The notes beneath the pieces are model-generated. The model was not told where the DNA came from, did not search any database, and saw nothing but the letters and a program-made list of their open reading frames with translations. Source: Acidobacteriota bacterium (lineage in GTDB: Bacteria > Acidobacteriota > Terriglobia > Terriglobales > SCQP01). From it: a stretch of 32,091 nt of DNA. The translations under genes were made by a program, and so were the position numbers. This document shows, piece by piece, positions 7,057 to 15,999 of the stretch; the first letter of the stretch is position 1, and the number at the start of each line of letters is the position of its first letter. The stretch is taken from assembly GCA_027314025.1 (NCBI GenBank), contig DAHVCP010000018.1:1-32091 (forward strand). Reading direction: 5' to 3'.

Positions 7057-7145
7057 CCTAGGGCAGGGCTGATCCCGGCGGGCGGCGGCGAATGACAGCC
7101 GGGACGGCGATCCCACTTCCGCTGCGGCGGGCGAGCGGCGGCGAT

Positions 7146-7598
7146 TTAGCCCAGAAGGCGGCGGACGGCGGCGTTGACCGCCTTGCCGTCGGCGCGCTGG
7201 CCGGCGGCGGCGAAGTGGGCCATGGCGGCTTTCATTACGGCGCCCATGTCCTTGGCGCTGGTGGCGCCGGTGGCGGCGATGGCCTGGCGGACCGCGGCCT
7301 CGATGTCGGCATCGCTGACCAACTGGGGAAGATATTCATTGAGGATGGCGATCTCGGCGCGCTCCTTGGCGGCCAACTCGGGACGGCCGCCGGCGGTGAA
7401 CTGCTCGGCGGAATCCTCGCGCTGTTTGATCAGCGTGGCCAGCACCTGCATGATCCCGGCGTCGTCCAATGAGGCGCGGCGCTCGACTTCCTTGTATTTC
7501 ACCGCGGCCAGCGCCATGCGCAGCGTGGACAGACGCAGTTCTTGTTTGCCCTTCAGGGCCGCCACCATATCTTGGCGCAACCGTTCCGCCAGGTTCAT
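7146..7598 (-). CDS. yqeY: GatB/YqeY domain protein
   Basis: A 150-residue protein beginning MNLAERLRQDMVAALKGK. The sequence (LSTLRMALAAVKYKEVE, LIKQREDSAEQF, EIAILNEYLPQLVSDADIEAAV, DMGAVMKAAM) follows the YqeY family along its whole usual length of about 148 residues. YqeY resembles the C-terminal tRNA-binding domain of the GatB amidotransferase subunit; its exact cellular role is not firmly established. The start is 4 nt after the hisA stop, so it is the last gene of the histidine operon here, an unexpected coupling. A longer frame reaching 7664 would overlap hisA. Confidence 0.92.
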   Translation of the reverse strand: MNLAERLRQDMVAALKGKQELRLSTLRMALAAVKYKEVERRASLDDAGIMQVLATLIKQREDSAEQFTAGGRPELAAKERAEIAILNEYLPQLVSDADIEAAVRQAIAATGATSAKDMGAVMKAAMAHFAAAGQRADGKAVNAAVRRLLG

Positions 7599-7602
7599 AA
7601 GA

Positions 7603-8355
7603 TTAAGCCTCCGTGTCTTGGGATTGCTTCGCCGCTTGCTTTTGCGCCGCCGGCGCTGAGTCATCCATGCGGGGGCGCAACGCCGCCAAAGACAATTTTC
7701 CCGTATAGATCGCCATGCCCAGCACCGCGTCGCAGTCGAGCGCCGCCAGGGCGGCGATTTCTTCCTGGCTGGCGATGCCGCCGGCGATGCTCAAGCGGTG
7801 CGCGGTGGCGGCGCGAAGAGCGCGGACGGCGGGCAGGGAAGTGCCCTGCATCAGGCCTTCGGTATCAATGTGGGTGTAGAGAAACTCGCCCACCCAGGGA
7901 GCGGCCTGGCGGACGGCGTCGGCGGGGGAGATAGGCAGCAAGCGCCGCCAGCCGCCGATGGCGACCTGGCCCTGGCGGCTGTCCACGGCCAGAATGAGGC
8001 GTTCCGTGCCGAGCGGCGCCAAGCTGGCGAGAAACTCGGTATTGACGCCGGCAGCGGTGAAGGCGGCGCTGCCGACGATGACACGGCTGGCGCCCCATTG
8101 TAGAATCTGCTCGGCGCGGTCGCGGGAGCGGACGCCGCCGCCGAAGCGGACTTGAAAGCCGGCCTGGCAGCAGCGGCGAATCAAGGCATCGTTGTTGCCC
8201 ACGCCCTTGGCGGCGTCCAGGTCAATGACTTGCAGCCAGGGAAAGCCCTGAAACGCCGCCAGCATCTCGTCGAGGCCGCGTTCTAGGGCGAGGCGCTCGC
8301 CTTGGACGAGCTGCACCACGCGGCCACCTTGCAGATCTATCGCCGGGATCACCAT
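7603..8355 (-). CDS. hisA: HisA, ProFAR isomerase
   Basis: A 250-residue (beta/alpha)8 barrel. It isomerises ProFAR to PRFAR, the substrate for HisF. The two catalytic Asp residues are D7 (PAIDLQGG) and D125 (LAVDSRQG); phosphate-binding loops FGGGVRS and SIAGGIAS are present, as is YTHIDTEG. The last 20 residues (after about 230) are a polar Gln/Ala tail that extends past the usual end. It starts 8 nt after the hisH-hisF stop. Confidence 0.95.
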   Translation of the reverse strand: MVIPAIDLQGGRVVQLVQGERLALERGLDEMLAAFQGFPWLQVIDLDAAKGVGNNDALIRRCCQAGFQVRFGGGVRSRDRAEQILQWGASRVIVGSAAFTAAGVNTEFLASLAPLGTERLILAVDSRQGQVAIGGWRRLLPISPADAVRQAAPWVGEFLYTHIDTEGLMQGTSLPAVRALRAATAHRLSIAGGIASQEEIAALAALDCDAVLGMAIYTGKLSLAALRPRMDDSAPAAQKQAAKQSQDTEA

Positions 8356-8363
8356 AAATTACG

Positions 8364-9761
8364 TTACGCCGTCCGGACCGCGACGCCCACGGTCGCGAGC
8401 TGTTGCTTGAGGGATTGGGGAGACAGAGCGCCGGTGTGGAAGATGGAGGCGGCCAGCGCGGCGTCGGCGTGGCCCTGCTCGAAGACGGCGCGGAAGTCCG
8501 CCGGTTCACCGCCGCCGCCGGAGGCGATGACGGGAATTTGCACCGCGCCACTGACGGCCGCGGTCAAGGCGTCATCGAAGCCGGAGCGGGTGCCGTCGCG
8601 GTCCATGCTGGTCAGCAGGATTTCGCCGGCGCCAAGCGATTCGGCCTCCCGGGCCCAAGCGACGGCATCGCGGCCGGAAGATTGGTGGCCGCCGTGGGTA
8701 AAGACGGTCCATCCGGCTTCGCCGCGGCGGGCATCCACCGCGACCACCACGGCTTGGGAGCCGAAGGCGGCGGCCAGTTCGCCGATCAATTGCGGGCGGT
8801 TGACGGCGGCGGTGTTGACGGTCACCTTGTCGGCGCCGGCGGCCAGCAAGCGCTCCCCATCGGCGAGCGAGGCGACGCCGCCGCCGGCGAGAAAGGGAAT
8901 GCGGAGCTGGCGGGCGACGGCGGCGACGGTGCCGATGAGGGTATTGCGGCCCTCGCGGCTGGCGGAAACATCCAGGAGCGCCAGCTCGTCGGCGCCGGAT
9001 TGGTCGTAGGCCGCGGCGAGTTCCGCGGGGTCGCCGCTGTCGCGCAGGGCGGCGAAGCGGACGCCCTTGACCACCCGGCCGCCGTGGACATCCAGGCAGG
9101 GAATAATGCGGCGGTACGGCGCGGTGCGGGGTTGCGAGCGGGCGGGGATGGCCACGGGCGCGGCGCGCGGCAGAGTGACGAAATTCTCCAGGACCAGGCG
9201 GCCGACCGCGCCCGATTTTTCCGGATGGAACTGGACACCGTGGATATTTCCGCTCTCCGCCGCGGCGGTGAAGGGCTCGGGATAATGGCCGAGGTAGGTG
9301 GTTTCGGCGCTGGGCGGCGCGAAGTAGGCGTGGGTGAAATAGAAGCTGGGGACCAAGCCGGTGCCGGCGAGAATGCGCGAGGGCCGCAGGCCGGTCACTT
9401 CCGCCCAGCCGGTGTGCGGAACTTTACGGCCGGCGGGAAAGCGCCGCACATGGCCCGGCCAGACGCCAAAGCCGGGGCAGTTGGGGGCTTCCTCGCTGCC
9501 CTCATACAGCACCTGCAACCCGATGCAGATGCCGAGGAAGGGGCGGCCGGAGGCGAAAAACGCCTGCAGCGCGGCGCGCAGGCCGCGGGCGTCGAGGGCG
9601 GCCATGAGCGCGCCGAAATGGCCGACGCCGGGCAGGATGACTTTTTCCGCGGCGGCGACCTGCGCGGGATCGGCGGTGATGCGGCCGGGATAGCCGAGCG
9701 CCTCCAGCGCGCGGGCGACCGAGGCAGGATTGCCGGCGCCGTAATCAACGATGGCGATCAT
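8364..9761 (-). CDS. hisHF: HisH-HisF fusion, imidazole glycerol phosphate synthase
   Basis: One 465-residue chain contains both subunits in the order seen in fungal and plant HIS7. Residues 1-198 are the HisH class-I glutamine amidotransferase, with catalytic triad C79 (FLGICIGLQ), H179 and E181 (VQFHPEKS). A short linker (about 199-216, Pro/Ala/Arg-rich) leads to the HisF barrel (217-465) with catalytic D224 (IIPCLDV) and D343 (VAVDARRG) and phosphate loops LAGGGVAS and IASGGGG. Glutamine-derived ammonia would pass from HisH to HisF to make IGP and AICAR. The start ATG overlaps the hisB stop (ATGA). There is no stop codon or start motif between the domains, so the fusion looks genuine. Confidence 0.95.
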   Translation of the reverse strand: MIAIVDYGAGNPASVARALEALGYPGRITADPAQVAAAEKVILPGVGHFGALMAALDARGLRAALQAFFASGRPFLGICIGLQVLYEGSEEAPNCPGFGVWPGHVRRFPAGRKVPHTGWAEVTGLRPSRILAGTGLVPSFYFTHAYFAPPSAETTYLGHYPEPFTAAAESGNIHGVQFHPEKSGAVGRLVLENFVTLPRAAPVAIPARSQPRTAPYRRIIPCLDVHGGRVVKGVRFAALRDSGDPAELAAAYDQSGADELALLDVSASREGRNTLIGTVAAVARQLRIPFLAGGGVASLADGERLLAAGADKVTVNTAAVNRPQLIGELAAAFGSQAVVVAVDARRGEAGWTVFTHGGHQSSGRDAVAWAREAESLGAGEILLTSMDRDGTRSGFDDALTAAVSGAVQIPVIASGGGGEPADFRAVFEQGHADAALAASIFHTGALSPQSLKQQLATVGVAVRTA

Positions 9762-10399
9762 AGCAGGCCTTTGGTGGAGGGCAAAACCTGGCGCAGGTGC
9801 GGATCGCGCTCGCAGGCGGCGCGCAGAGCGCGGGCAAATGCCTTGAAGACGGCCTCGGCTAAATGATGGCTGCTGCGGCCATAGAGCGTTTTGACATGCA
9901 CGTTGGCGGCGGCGCCTTGGGCAAAGCCGGCGAAAAAATCCGCCAGCAGTTCGGTTTGCAGGTCGCCGATGCGCCCGGCGCGAATGTTCAGTTGGCAGAC
10001 GGCATGGGGGCGTCCGCTCAGGTCCACGGCGGCGAGGGCCAGCGTCTCATCCATGGGCATGACGAACCAGCCGGCGCGATGAATGCCGCGGCGATCGCCG
10101 AGCGCTTGGGCGAAGGCCTGCCCCAGGGCCAGGCCGACGTCCTCGACGGTGTGGTGCTGATCCACGTCCAAATCGCCGGTGGCGCGGAGGCGCAGATCGA
10201 AGGCGCCATGGCGGGCGAAAAGCTCCAGCATGTGATCCAGGAAGCGAATGCCGGTGGCGACGTCGTATTGGCCGCGACCGGCGAGAACCAAATGCACCGC
10301 GATTTGCGTCTCCGCGGTTTCGCGGCGCAGGCGAGCGCGGCGGGGCGAGGCGGCGGCGCGCGGCAGGGAGCGGCGGCGGGATGGGTTGGGAGCGGTCAT
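9758..10399 (-). CDS. hisB: HisB, imidazoleglycerol-phosphate dehydratase (monofunctional)
   Basis: A 213-residue IGP dehydratase. Manganese-binding motifs are present: FLDHML (53-58), DQHHTVED (80-87) and [11 protein letters not shown] near 170-180. It lacks the N-terminal HAD phosphatase domain found in the bifunctional enterobacterial HisB, so histidinol-phosphatase must come from another protein; the HAD domain fused to HisC just upstream is the candidate. The first 25 residues are Arg/Pro/Ala-rich and probably disordered. The start overlaps the upstream stop as ATGA. Confidence 0.95.
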   Translation of the reverse strand: MTAPNPSRRRSLPRAAASPRRARLRRETAETQIAVHLVLAGRGQYDVATGIRFLDHMLELFARHGAFDLRLRATGDLDVDQHHTVEDVGLALGQAFAQALGDRRGIHRAGWFVMPMDETLALAAVDLSGRPHAVCQLNIRAGRIGDLQTELLADFFAGFAQGAAANVHVKTLYGRSSHHLAEAVFKAFARALRAACERDPHLRQVLPSTKGLL

Positions 10400-12405
10400 A
10401 GGCGGACAGCCTCCGGGAGGAGGGCCAGGGCGTCGGCAGCGGATGGGACCACGCCGAGGCAGCCAATGGCGGTAAAGCGCTGGGCCAGCGCCTGCGGCGC
10501 GGCATGGCCCGGAGGCAGGACGCCGATAAAGGGGACGGCGGCGTCCCGGGCCGAGGCGGCGTCATCCACCGTGTCGCCGAGGAAGGCGGCGAGCGGGCCT
10601 AAGCGGTCGGCCAGGATCAGCAGGCCGTCGGGCGCGGGTTTGCCGCGGGCTACGTCCTCCAGCCCGAGGCAGCACTCGAACGCCGCGGCGACGCCGAATT
10701 CGCGCAGCGCGGTTTCGGCCTCGCCGCGCGGGCGGCCGGTGAAGATCGCCAGGCGATAGCGGCGGCGCCAAGCGGTCAGCGCCGGTGGGGGCAGCAGCCA
10801 GCGCTCCGTACGGCGCAGGCCGTCACCGTTTTCGCCGTGATAGAGGCGGTTGAATGCGGCGATCACCGTCTCGCGCGGAACTTCCACGCCGCGGCGGCGC
10901 AGCAATTCACGGGATAGGTCCCAATCATTGTTGTAGCCGCCGGCGTCCTTCATGGCTTGGATTTCGGCATCGGCGACGGGCTCGACCCCTGCGCCGCCGA
11001 GGGCCGCGACGGTGGCGGCGATGGCGCGGCGGTAGGAGCCGCTGACGTCCACGAGGACACCATCCATGTCGAAGACCGCCACGGGCAGGGCATTGCCTTT
11101 TGTCGGCCGAGGAGTCGCCGCAGGCTGGGACGGCGCGGATCCGGGAGGCGTGGCGCTGGAGGCCGGCGCGCCGGCATGGGCTTGTGAAGGCGTGCCGGAC
11201 CGGGCCGGCGCTGGCGGGGATGAGCGGGTTGCGGGCGGCGGGGCCGCTGGGTCCGGCGGGACTCCGCCCCGCGGAGCGCGGCCCCGCGGAGCGCGATAGT
11301 ACTCCTGCAACAAGGCGATGGCCCGATCGGTATCGGCCAGCGGGCCGCAGGTGATGCGGACCGTGCCGGCAACGTCGCGGCCGCGGTCGCGGACCAGGAT
11401 GCCGCGGGAACGGCAGAACTGGACCAATTCCGCCGCCGGGCGGTTCCGTGCCGGGCCGCCTTCCGCCTGGAACAGGACGAAGTTGGCTGCGCTGCGCCAC
11501 CACGTGAGGCCCAGGGCGGCGAGGGCGGCTTGCAGGCGCTCGCGGCTGGCCAAGGTTTGGCGGCGATACTCGGCCAGCCAATCCGCGTCGGCGAGGGCGG
11601 CGCGGGCGCAGATGAGAGCCAAGGCGTTGACGTTGTAGGGCGCATGCGCGCGGCGCAGGTAGGGTTCCAGGGCGGGCGGCGCCACCAGAATGCCCAGGCG
11701 CGCGGCAGCCAGTCCATGGGCTTTGGAAAACGTCCGGGCAACGACCAGATTGGGCTGCCGCTCGACGGCGGCGAGAAGGCCGGCGGGATCGGGAGTGAAA
11801 TCGGCGTAGGCCTCATCCACGAAAAACAGCGTGGCGGGATGGGCGGCGGCCAATTCCAAGATGGCGCGGTTGGGCAGCAGGGAACCGGTGGGATTGTTGG
11901 GATTGGCGACGATCACTACGCGGGGATGTGGTGACTGCGCCAGGGCGGTGGAAATGGCGGCGGGGTCGAGGTGAAACACCCGTCCCTGGCCGGGAGCGCC
12001 GGGCAGATCCTGGTATTGCAGGGCTTCGATGCGCAGGCCGGCACGTTCGGCATAGAAGCGATACATGGCGAAGGTGGGCTCGGCGATGACGACGGTCTCG
12101 CCGGGATCCGCGAAGGTGGTGAGGGTGAGGAAAATCGCATCGTCCACGCCGTTGGTCAGCAGGACGCGGGCGGGATCCAAGCCAAAATGGCTGGCGATAT
12201 CCGCCTGCGCCGGGCCGTATTCGGGATAGCGAGCCAGGTCTTCGGCGGTTAGCGAGCGCAGCGCCGCGATGACGCGCGGGGAGCAGCCGCTGGTGTTTTC
12301 ATTGAAGTCCAAGCGCAGGCCGTCGCGGCCCTCCAAGGGCGGGTGGTAGGGGCGCATGGCGGCGACGGCGGCCCGCGGCTTCAGGGCTTCGGAGTCGCGG
12401 GTCAT
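10396..12405 (-). CDS. hisC: HisC-HAD fusion: histidinol-phosphate aminotransferase plus putative histidinol-phosphatase
   Basis: A 669-residue chain with start overlapping the hisD stop (ATGA). Residues 1-370 are a class-II PLP aminotransferase of the HisC type: [14 protein letters not shown] (D197) and [14 protein letters not shown] with PLP Lys K228. A Pro/Ala/Ser-rich linker (about 372-437) follows. Residues 438-669 are a subfamily IA HAD hydrolase with motif I DMDGV (D446, D448), motif II FTGRP (T556), motif III GKPAPDG (K589) and motif IV GDTVDD (D611, D614, D615). All catalytic residues are intact in both halves. The HAD half resembles the TIGR01548-like clade, which I remember as linked to histidine genes elsewhere. 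HisC makes histidinol phosphate, so a fused phosphatase would take the next step directly. Phosphatase specificity is inferred. Confidence 0.92.
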   Translation of the reverse strand: MTRDSEALKPRAAVAAMRPYHPPLEGRDGLRLDFNENTSGCSPRVIAALRSLTAEDLARYPEYGPAQADIASHFGLDPARVLLTNGVDDAIFLTLTTFADPGETVVIAEPTFAMYRFYAERAGLRIEALQYQDLPGAPGQGRVFHLDPAAISTALAQSPHPRVVIVANPNNPTGSLLPNRAILELAAAHPATLFFVDEAYADFTPDPAGLLAAVERQPNLVVARTFSKAHGLAAARLGILVAPPALEPYLRRAHAPYNVNALALICARAALADADWLAEYRRQTLASRERLQAALAALGLTWWRSAANFVLFQAEGGPARNRPAAELVQFCRSRGILVRDRGRDVAGTVRITCGPLADTDRAIALLQEYYRAPRGRAPRGGVPPDPAAPPPATRSSPPAPARSGTPSQAHAGAPASSATPPGSAPSQPAATPRPTKGNALPVAVFDMDGVLVDVSGSYRRAIAATVAALGGAGVEPVADAEIQAMKDAGGYNNDWDLSRELLRRRGVEVPRETVIAAFNRLYHGENGDGLRRTERWLLPPPALTAWRRRYRLAIFTGRPRGEAETALREFGVAAAFECCLGLEDVARGKPAPDGLLILADRLGPLAAFLGDTVDDAASARDAAVPFIGVLPPGHAAPQALAQRFTAIGCLGVVPSAADALALLPEAVRL
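11266..11295. repeat. 15-bp tandem duplication inside the HisC-HAD linker
   Basis: The 15-mer GCCCCGCGGAGCGCG occurs twice in direct tandem, encoding the [10 protein letters not shown] part of the linker. With the flanking CTCCGC it forms a small palindrome. A 14-base match (CCCCGCGGAGCGCG) recurs at 31259-31272 inside the N-terminus of HutU. Confidence 0.8.
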
Positions 12406-13757
12406 TTGCGCCTCCGGGCGGGCGATTGCGCCGCACCGGCCGAGCGCATCTCGATGGAGCGGGCGTGGGCCTCGAGCCCTTCCGTGCGGGCCAAGGTGGT
12501 GATGGCCGGTGCGACGCGGTCCAGGCCGGCGCGAGACAGTTTCTGCGCGGTGATGACTTTGAGAAAATCCGCCACCGACAACCCGCCGCGGCGGCGCGCG
12601 CCACCGGAGGTGGGCAAAACGTGATTGGGACCGGTCAGATAATCGCCCGCTGCTACGGGCGAGTAGGCGCCGAGAAAAACCGAGCCTGCTGAGCGCAGGT
12701 CCGGCAGCCAAGCGGCGGGCAAGGTGACGTGCTCGGCGGCGAGATCGTTGGCGATGGCCATGGCATGGGCTCGATTCCGCGCCACGAGGATGGCGCCGCG
12801 CCGGCGCAGGGATTGCCGGGCGACGGAGTTGGGCGCGGCTTCGAGCTGCTCGGACACCGCCGCCGCCAGTTCCGCCGCCTGGTGGCGCGAAAGCACCACG
12901 GCCCAGGCGCAGGCTTCGGGATCGTGTTCGGCTTGGGCAATGAGGTCGGCGGCGATGTAGGCGGGCGGCGATCGGCGATCGGCGAGCCAAAGGATTTCCG
13001 TGGGGCCGGCGAGAAAATCAATCTCACAATCGGGCCAAACGATTTGCTTGGCCGCGGTGACGAAGCTATTGCCGGGCCCGACGATTTTCTCCACCGCCGC
13101 AATCGGCCCGGCGCCATAGGCTAGGGCGGCGATGGCCTGGGCTCCGCCCATGCGGTAGACCTCGGTTACACCGGCAAGCCAGGCCGCGCCCAAGACCGCG
13201 TCGCCGGGATCGGGACAGGCCACGGCGATGCGCGCGACCCCGGCGGCGCGCGCCGGCACGGCGGTCATCAGCAGGGTCGAAGGCAGGGGATGGCGACCGG
13301 CGGGCACGTAGCAGCCGACGCTATCCAGCGGCCGGACGATTTGGCGCACCTGAACGCCGGGAGCGATCTCCCGCGTCCACTCCGCCGGGCGCTGCCAGAT
13401 GGCCATTTGGCGGATGTGGTCCTGCGCCTGGCGCAGCGCGGCTTGCAGATCCGCCGGCAGGCGGCGCCAAGCGCGGGACAGTTCCCCTGGGGGAACGCGC
13501 AAGGGCCGGGGCGCGGCGGCGCCGGCGGGGCGTTCCAGGCGGCGGCGCCAAGCTTCCAGCCCCGCGGCGCCCCGGCGGCGCACGTCGGCGACGATGCGCG
13601 CCGCCACCGGTCGGGCGCGGTCGCCATCGCGGCGCGACCCGGCCCGCAGCGCGGCGACCGTCGCGGGGGTAGCCGGCATTATACGGAGCGCGGAGCCTGG
13701 CCCGCCCGTACCGCGTCGCGGGCTACGACTGGGTCCACCGCGCGCTTTTGCGCTCAC
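12402..13757 (-). CDS. hisD: HisD, histidinol dehydrogenase
   Basis: A 451-residue protein from the GTG at 13757, which overlaps the hisG stop (GTGA); an ATG at 13679 giving 425 residues is also possible. It carries out the last two NAD-dependent oxidations from histidinol to histidine. Zinc ligands and catalytic residues are all present: Q275 and H278 ([11 protein letters not shown]), catalytic E342 and H343 (LAAEHVTLP), D372 ([14 protein letters not shown]) and H431 (LEAHARS). The NAD-binding region ([25 protein letters not shown]) is canonical. The first 26 residues are low-complexity and dispensable-looking. Confidence 0.95.
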   Translation of the reverse strand: MSAKARGGPSRSPRRGTGGPGSALRIMPATPATVAALRAGSRRDGDRARPVAARIVADVRRRGAAGLEAWRRRLERPAGAAAPRPLRVPPGELSRAWRRLPADLQAALRQAQDHIRQMAIWQRPAEWTREIAPGVQVRQIVRPLDSVGCYVPAGRHPLPSTLLMTAVPARAAGVARIAVACPDPGDAVLGAAWLAGVTEVYRMGGAQAIAALAYGAGPIAAVEKIVGPGNSFVTAAKQIVWPDCEIDFLAGPTEILWLADRRSPPAYIAADLIAQAEHDPEACAWAVVLSRHQAAELAAAVSEQLEAAPNSVARQSLRRRGAILVARNRAHAMAIANDLAAEHVTLPAAWLPDLRSAGSVFLGAYSPVAAGDYLTGPNHVLPTSGGARRRGGLSVADFLKVITAQKLSRAGLDRVAPAITTLARTEGLEAHARSIEMRSAGAAQSPARRRK

Positions 13758-14626
13758 AGCACCACCTTATTCAGCGGATACTCGACGATTCCTTGCGCTC
13801 CAGCCGCCTTTAGGCGCGGAATGATCTCCCGCACGCGGCGTTCCTCAATGACCGTATTCACGGCGATCCAATCGGGATCGCTGAGCGCGGAGATGGTGGG
13901 GCGCTTCAGGGCCTCCAGCACCGCCAACACCGCGTCCAATTCGCTCTTCTTGACGTTCAACATCAGGCCCACGCGGCCGTGCGCGGCGATGGCGGCGTTG
14001 AGCAGCAGGGCGATGGTCTCGATCTTTTCCCGCTTGGCCGTGTCGGCCCAGGCGGCGCGATGGGCGATCAACTGGGTGTGGGATTCCAGCACCGTGTCCA
14101 CGATCCGCAACTGGTGGGCGCGCAGCGAGGCGCCGGTTTCGGTCACCTCCACGATGGCGTCGGCCAGCACCGGCGGCTTGACCTCGGTGGCGCCCCAGCT
14201 GAACTCGACGTTGGCGGTGACGCCGTGCTCCTGGAGGTAGCGGCGGGTGACTCCAACCAATTCGGTCGCCACGGTCTTGCCTTGCAGATCCTGCGCCGAG
14301 CGGACGGGCGAATCCTCCGGCACCGCCAGCACCCAGCGCACCTGGGAGAAGCTTTGCTTGGCGTAAACCAGGCCGCAAACGGTATGGACGTCGGCGTTGT
14401 TTTCCAGCACCCAGTCGCGCCCGGTCAGGCCGACGTCCAGAATGCCGTCTTGGACATAGCGCGCCATTTCCTGTGCGCGGATCAGCATGCATTCGATCCC
14501 GGGGTCGTCAATGGAAGGGAAGTAGGAGCGGGAGTGGACGTAGATGTGATAGCCGGCGCGGTCGAACAGCTGAATGGTCGCGTCTTGCAGGCTGCCCTTG
14601 GGAATGCCCAGCTTCAGTTTGCTCAT
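13754..14626 (-). CDS. hisG: HisG, ATP phosphoribosyltransferase (long form)
   Basis: A 290-residue protein beginning [14 protein letters not shown]; the start overlaps the hisI stop as ATGA. It catalyses the first committed step, joining PRPP to ATP. The periplasmic-binding-like catalytic part contains [12 protein letters not shown] and the PRPP loop region around [13 protein letters not shown]. The C-terminal part (about 215-290; [43 protein letters not shown]) is the ACT-like regulatory domain of the long form, so it should be feedback-inhibited by histidine and need no HisZ. A longer frame to 14692 would overlap hisI further. Confidence 0.95.
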   Translation of the reverse strand: MSKLKLGIPKGSLQDATIQLFDRAGYHIYVHSRSYFPSIDDPGIECMLIRAQEMARYVQDGILDVGLTGRDWVLENNADVHTVCGLVYAKQSFSQVRWVLAVPEDSPVRSAQDLQGKTVATELVGVTRRYLQEHGVTANVEFSWGATEVKPPVLADAIVEVTETGASLRAHQLRIVDTVLESHTQLIAHRAAWADTAKREKIETIALLLNAAIAAHGRVGLMLNVKKSELDAVLAVLEALKRPTISALSDPDWIAVNTVIEERRVREIIPRLKAAGAQGIVEYPLNKVVL

Positions 14627-14997
14627 CGTCCGTAGACCTCGGCGGGATCGAAGACGCGGCGGCCTTGGACCTCGAAGCCCTCGCCGCGCCATTCGCGGAA
14701 AAAGCAGCCGCGGAAGCCTTCATGGCAAACCGCCTGGCGGCCTTCAATCTCGGCTTCGACCAGGATCGCATCGCCGTCGCAGTCGGTGAAGACGCGGATC
14801 AAACGCAGGCGGTTCCCGCTGGTTTCGCCCTTCACCCACAGCTTTTGGCGCGAGCGGCTGTAGAAGGTGACAAACCCGGTTTCCAAGGTTCGCCGCCACG
14901 CCTCGCGGTTCATATAGCCCAGCATCAACACGTCGCCTTGGCGGGCGTGCCGCACGATGGCGGGCAGGAGTTCCGATTTTTCAAATGCCAATTCCAT
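14623..14997 (-). CDS. hisI: HisI, phosphoribosyl-AMP cyclohydrolase
   Basis: A 124-residue protein with the metal-binding motif DCDGDA and the three Cys ligands in [19 protein letters not shown]. It opens the adenine ring of PR-AMP. There is no fused HisE pyrophosphohydrolase domain, and no separate hisE is seen in the window, so that enzyme must be encoded elsewhere. The start follows GGAG at a good distance. It is the first structural gene, 21 nt downstream of the T-run of the attenuator terminator. Confidence 0.95.
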   Translation of the reverse strand: MELAFEKSELLPAIVRHARQGDVLMLGYMNREAWRRTLETGFVTFYSRSRQKLWVKGETSGNRLRLIRVFTDCDGDAILVEAEIEGRQAVCHEGFRGCFFREWRGEGFEVQGRRVFDPAEVYGR

Positions 14998-15018
14998 GGA
15001 GCTTCTCCGGTGACCACT

Positions 15019-15053
15019 AAAACAAAACGCCCGCCGCGATGAGGCGGCGGGCG
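15019..15053 (-). terminator. intrinsic terminator of the his leader (attenuator)
   Basis: On the minus strand a perfect 10-bp GC stem (CGCCCGCCGC with GCGGCGGGCG) closes a 6-nt loop and is followed directly by TTTTGTTTT. It lies between the His-rich leader ORF and hisI. Its 5' arm overlaps CGCGCC (15050-15055), which could instead pair with GGCGCG in the leader ORF (15097-15102), giving a candidate antiterminator. Confidence 0.9.
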
Positions 15054-15075
15054 CGAAAACTGGGATGTCCCGTGC

Positions 15076-15147
15076 TCAGAGCAGCCCAGAGCCGCGCGCG
15101 CCGTGCGCGTGGGAATGAGGGGCGTGGCGATGTGAGCACCGAGTCAT
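15076..15147 (-). CDS. hisL: HisL, his operon leader peptide
   Basis: A 23-codon ORF starts at the ATG at 15147 and ends with TGA at 15076-15078. Residues 6-15 read HRHAPHSHAH, so five of ten codons are His (CAT or CAC). The ORF sits between the promoter and a strong intrinsic terminator ahead of hisI, which is the classical arrangement of a histidine attenuator. Slow translation at the His codons would allow the GGCGCG segment just after them to pair with the base of the terminator and permit read-through; normal translation would let the terminator form. No Shine-Dalgarno is seen and the predicted transcript starts about 3 nt upstream, so translation is probably leaderless. A second hairpin (CTGGG 15085-15089 with CCCAG 15060-15064) spans the stop codon and may act as a pause structure. 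Confidence 0.85.
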   Translation of the reverse strand: MTRCSHRHAPHSHAHGARGSGLL

Positions 15148-15156
15148 TGAAAATAC

Positions 15157-15165
15157 AATATAGCA
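15157..15165 (-). promoter_or_regulatory. his operon promoter, extended -10 (TGCTATATT)
   Basis: On the minus strand TGCTATATT matches the extended -10 pattern TGnTATAAT with one change. It lies in the only AT-rich stretch here and places the transcript start near 15150, three bases before the leader ATG. No strong -35 is visible, which the TG extension could offset. Confidence 0.65.
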
Positions 15166-15296
15166 TAGGCGGGTTTCTGGAGGAGGTCGGCGCAGCACGC
15201 GGGGGCGGGAGAACGGTCGAGGCGGCGGTTCAGGATGGGTGAAGTAACACGGCCTACTAAGTAGCAAACGGCTCAGCAGCGTGTTATTTATCACCC

Positions 15297-15923
15297 ATGC
15301 GCGTGTCCGTTACATCGGGCGGCTTGGGCCGGCGCGCGGGCGCCGGCGGCGGCCGTGGCGGCCATGGTCCGCGGCTCCGGCTGTCCGTCTTGGCGATAGT
15401 GGTTGCGCTGGGCGCGGTTTCTGCGCAAGGGCAGTCGCCGCGGCGGGTTGCCGTGGGTATCCGACTCATCGCGGTGGGCACGGTGCACCCGGTGACCACG
15501 CCCTCCGCCGTGGTGGGATCGGCTTAGAGCCTGAACGCCGGCTTCGGCGCTGACGTCGCCTTCGCCGTGCACGGGCGTTGGAGCCTGACGGGAGCGGAGG
15601 ACTTCATCCGCTCGGACGGGTCCTGGCAGAACCGGTTGACCTTTGGCCCCCGATTTCGGCTCTTCTCCGGTCGGGCCTGGCGCTTGGATGCCAGCGCGCA
15701 GCCGGGCGTCTTTTTTGGAGATCTCTGCCAATGTGCAACGTTTGGCGGTTTCGGTACGACCATCGCCAGCTTTGCCCTGTATGCCGGTGTCTCCGCCGCG
15801 CATCGGCTAGGCCGGCGATGGACTTGGCGAGCCGGCGTTGGCGACCTTTTTCTGCTGAGCCCGCAGGGGAACTTCGGCGGCAGCAATCTTGAGCTGGCGA
15901 CGGGCCTGGCCTTCCGCTTCTAG
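15297..15923 (+). pseudogene. outer-membrane beta-barrel-like protein interrupted by an amber codon
   Basis: One continuous frame from the ATG at 15297 to the TAG at 15921-15923 is broken only by an internal TAG at 15525-15527. Before it lie a basic N-terminus, a hydrophobic signal segment (LRLSVLAIVVALGAVSAQG) and about 28 residues. After it the frame goes on as SLNAGFGADVAFAVHGRWSL, with alternating aromatic strands, and ends in LATGLAFRF; the final Phe is typical of outer-membrane barrels. The total would be about 208 residues. It is most simply a recent nonsense mutation in a secreted barrel protein; a sequencing error or suppression of the amber codon is possible. Confidence 0.7.
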
Positions 15924-15999
15924 GCGCGCGGGCCCGGCGCGGGACGGGGCCAGGCGCGAGCGACGGTCGCGCCGTAGGCGGCATCTCTGCCGAGGGCCG

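Noticed and set aside
8403-9866. Plus-strand open frame of 487 codons opposite hisH-hisF
   Set aside because: Low-complexity shadow of the recognised fusion gene.
12405-12990. Extension of the HisC frame upstream to 12990
   Set aside because: It lies within hisD in another frame; the ATGA overlap at 12402-12405 is the natural start.
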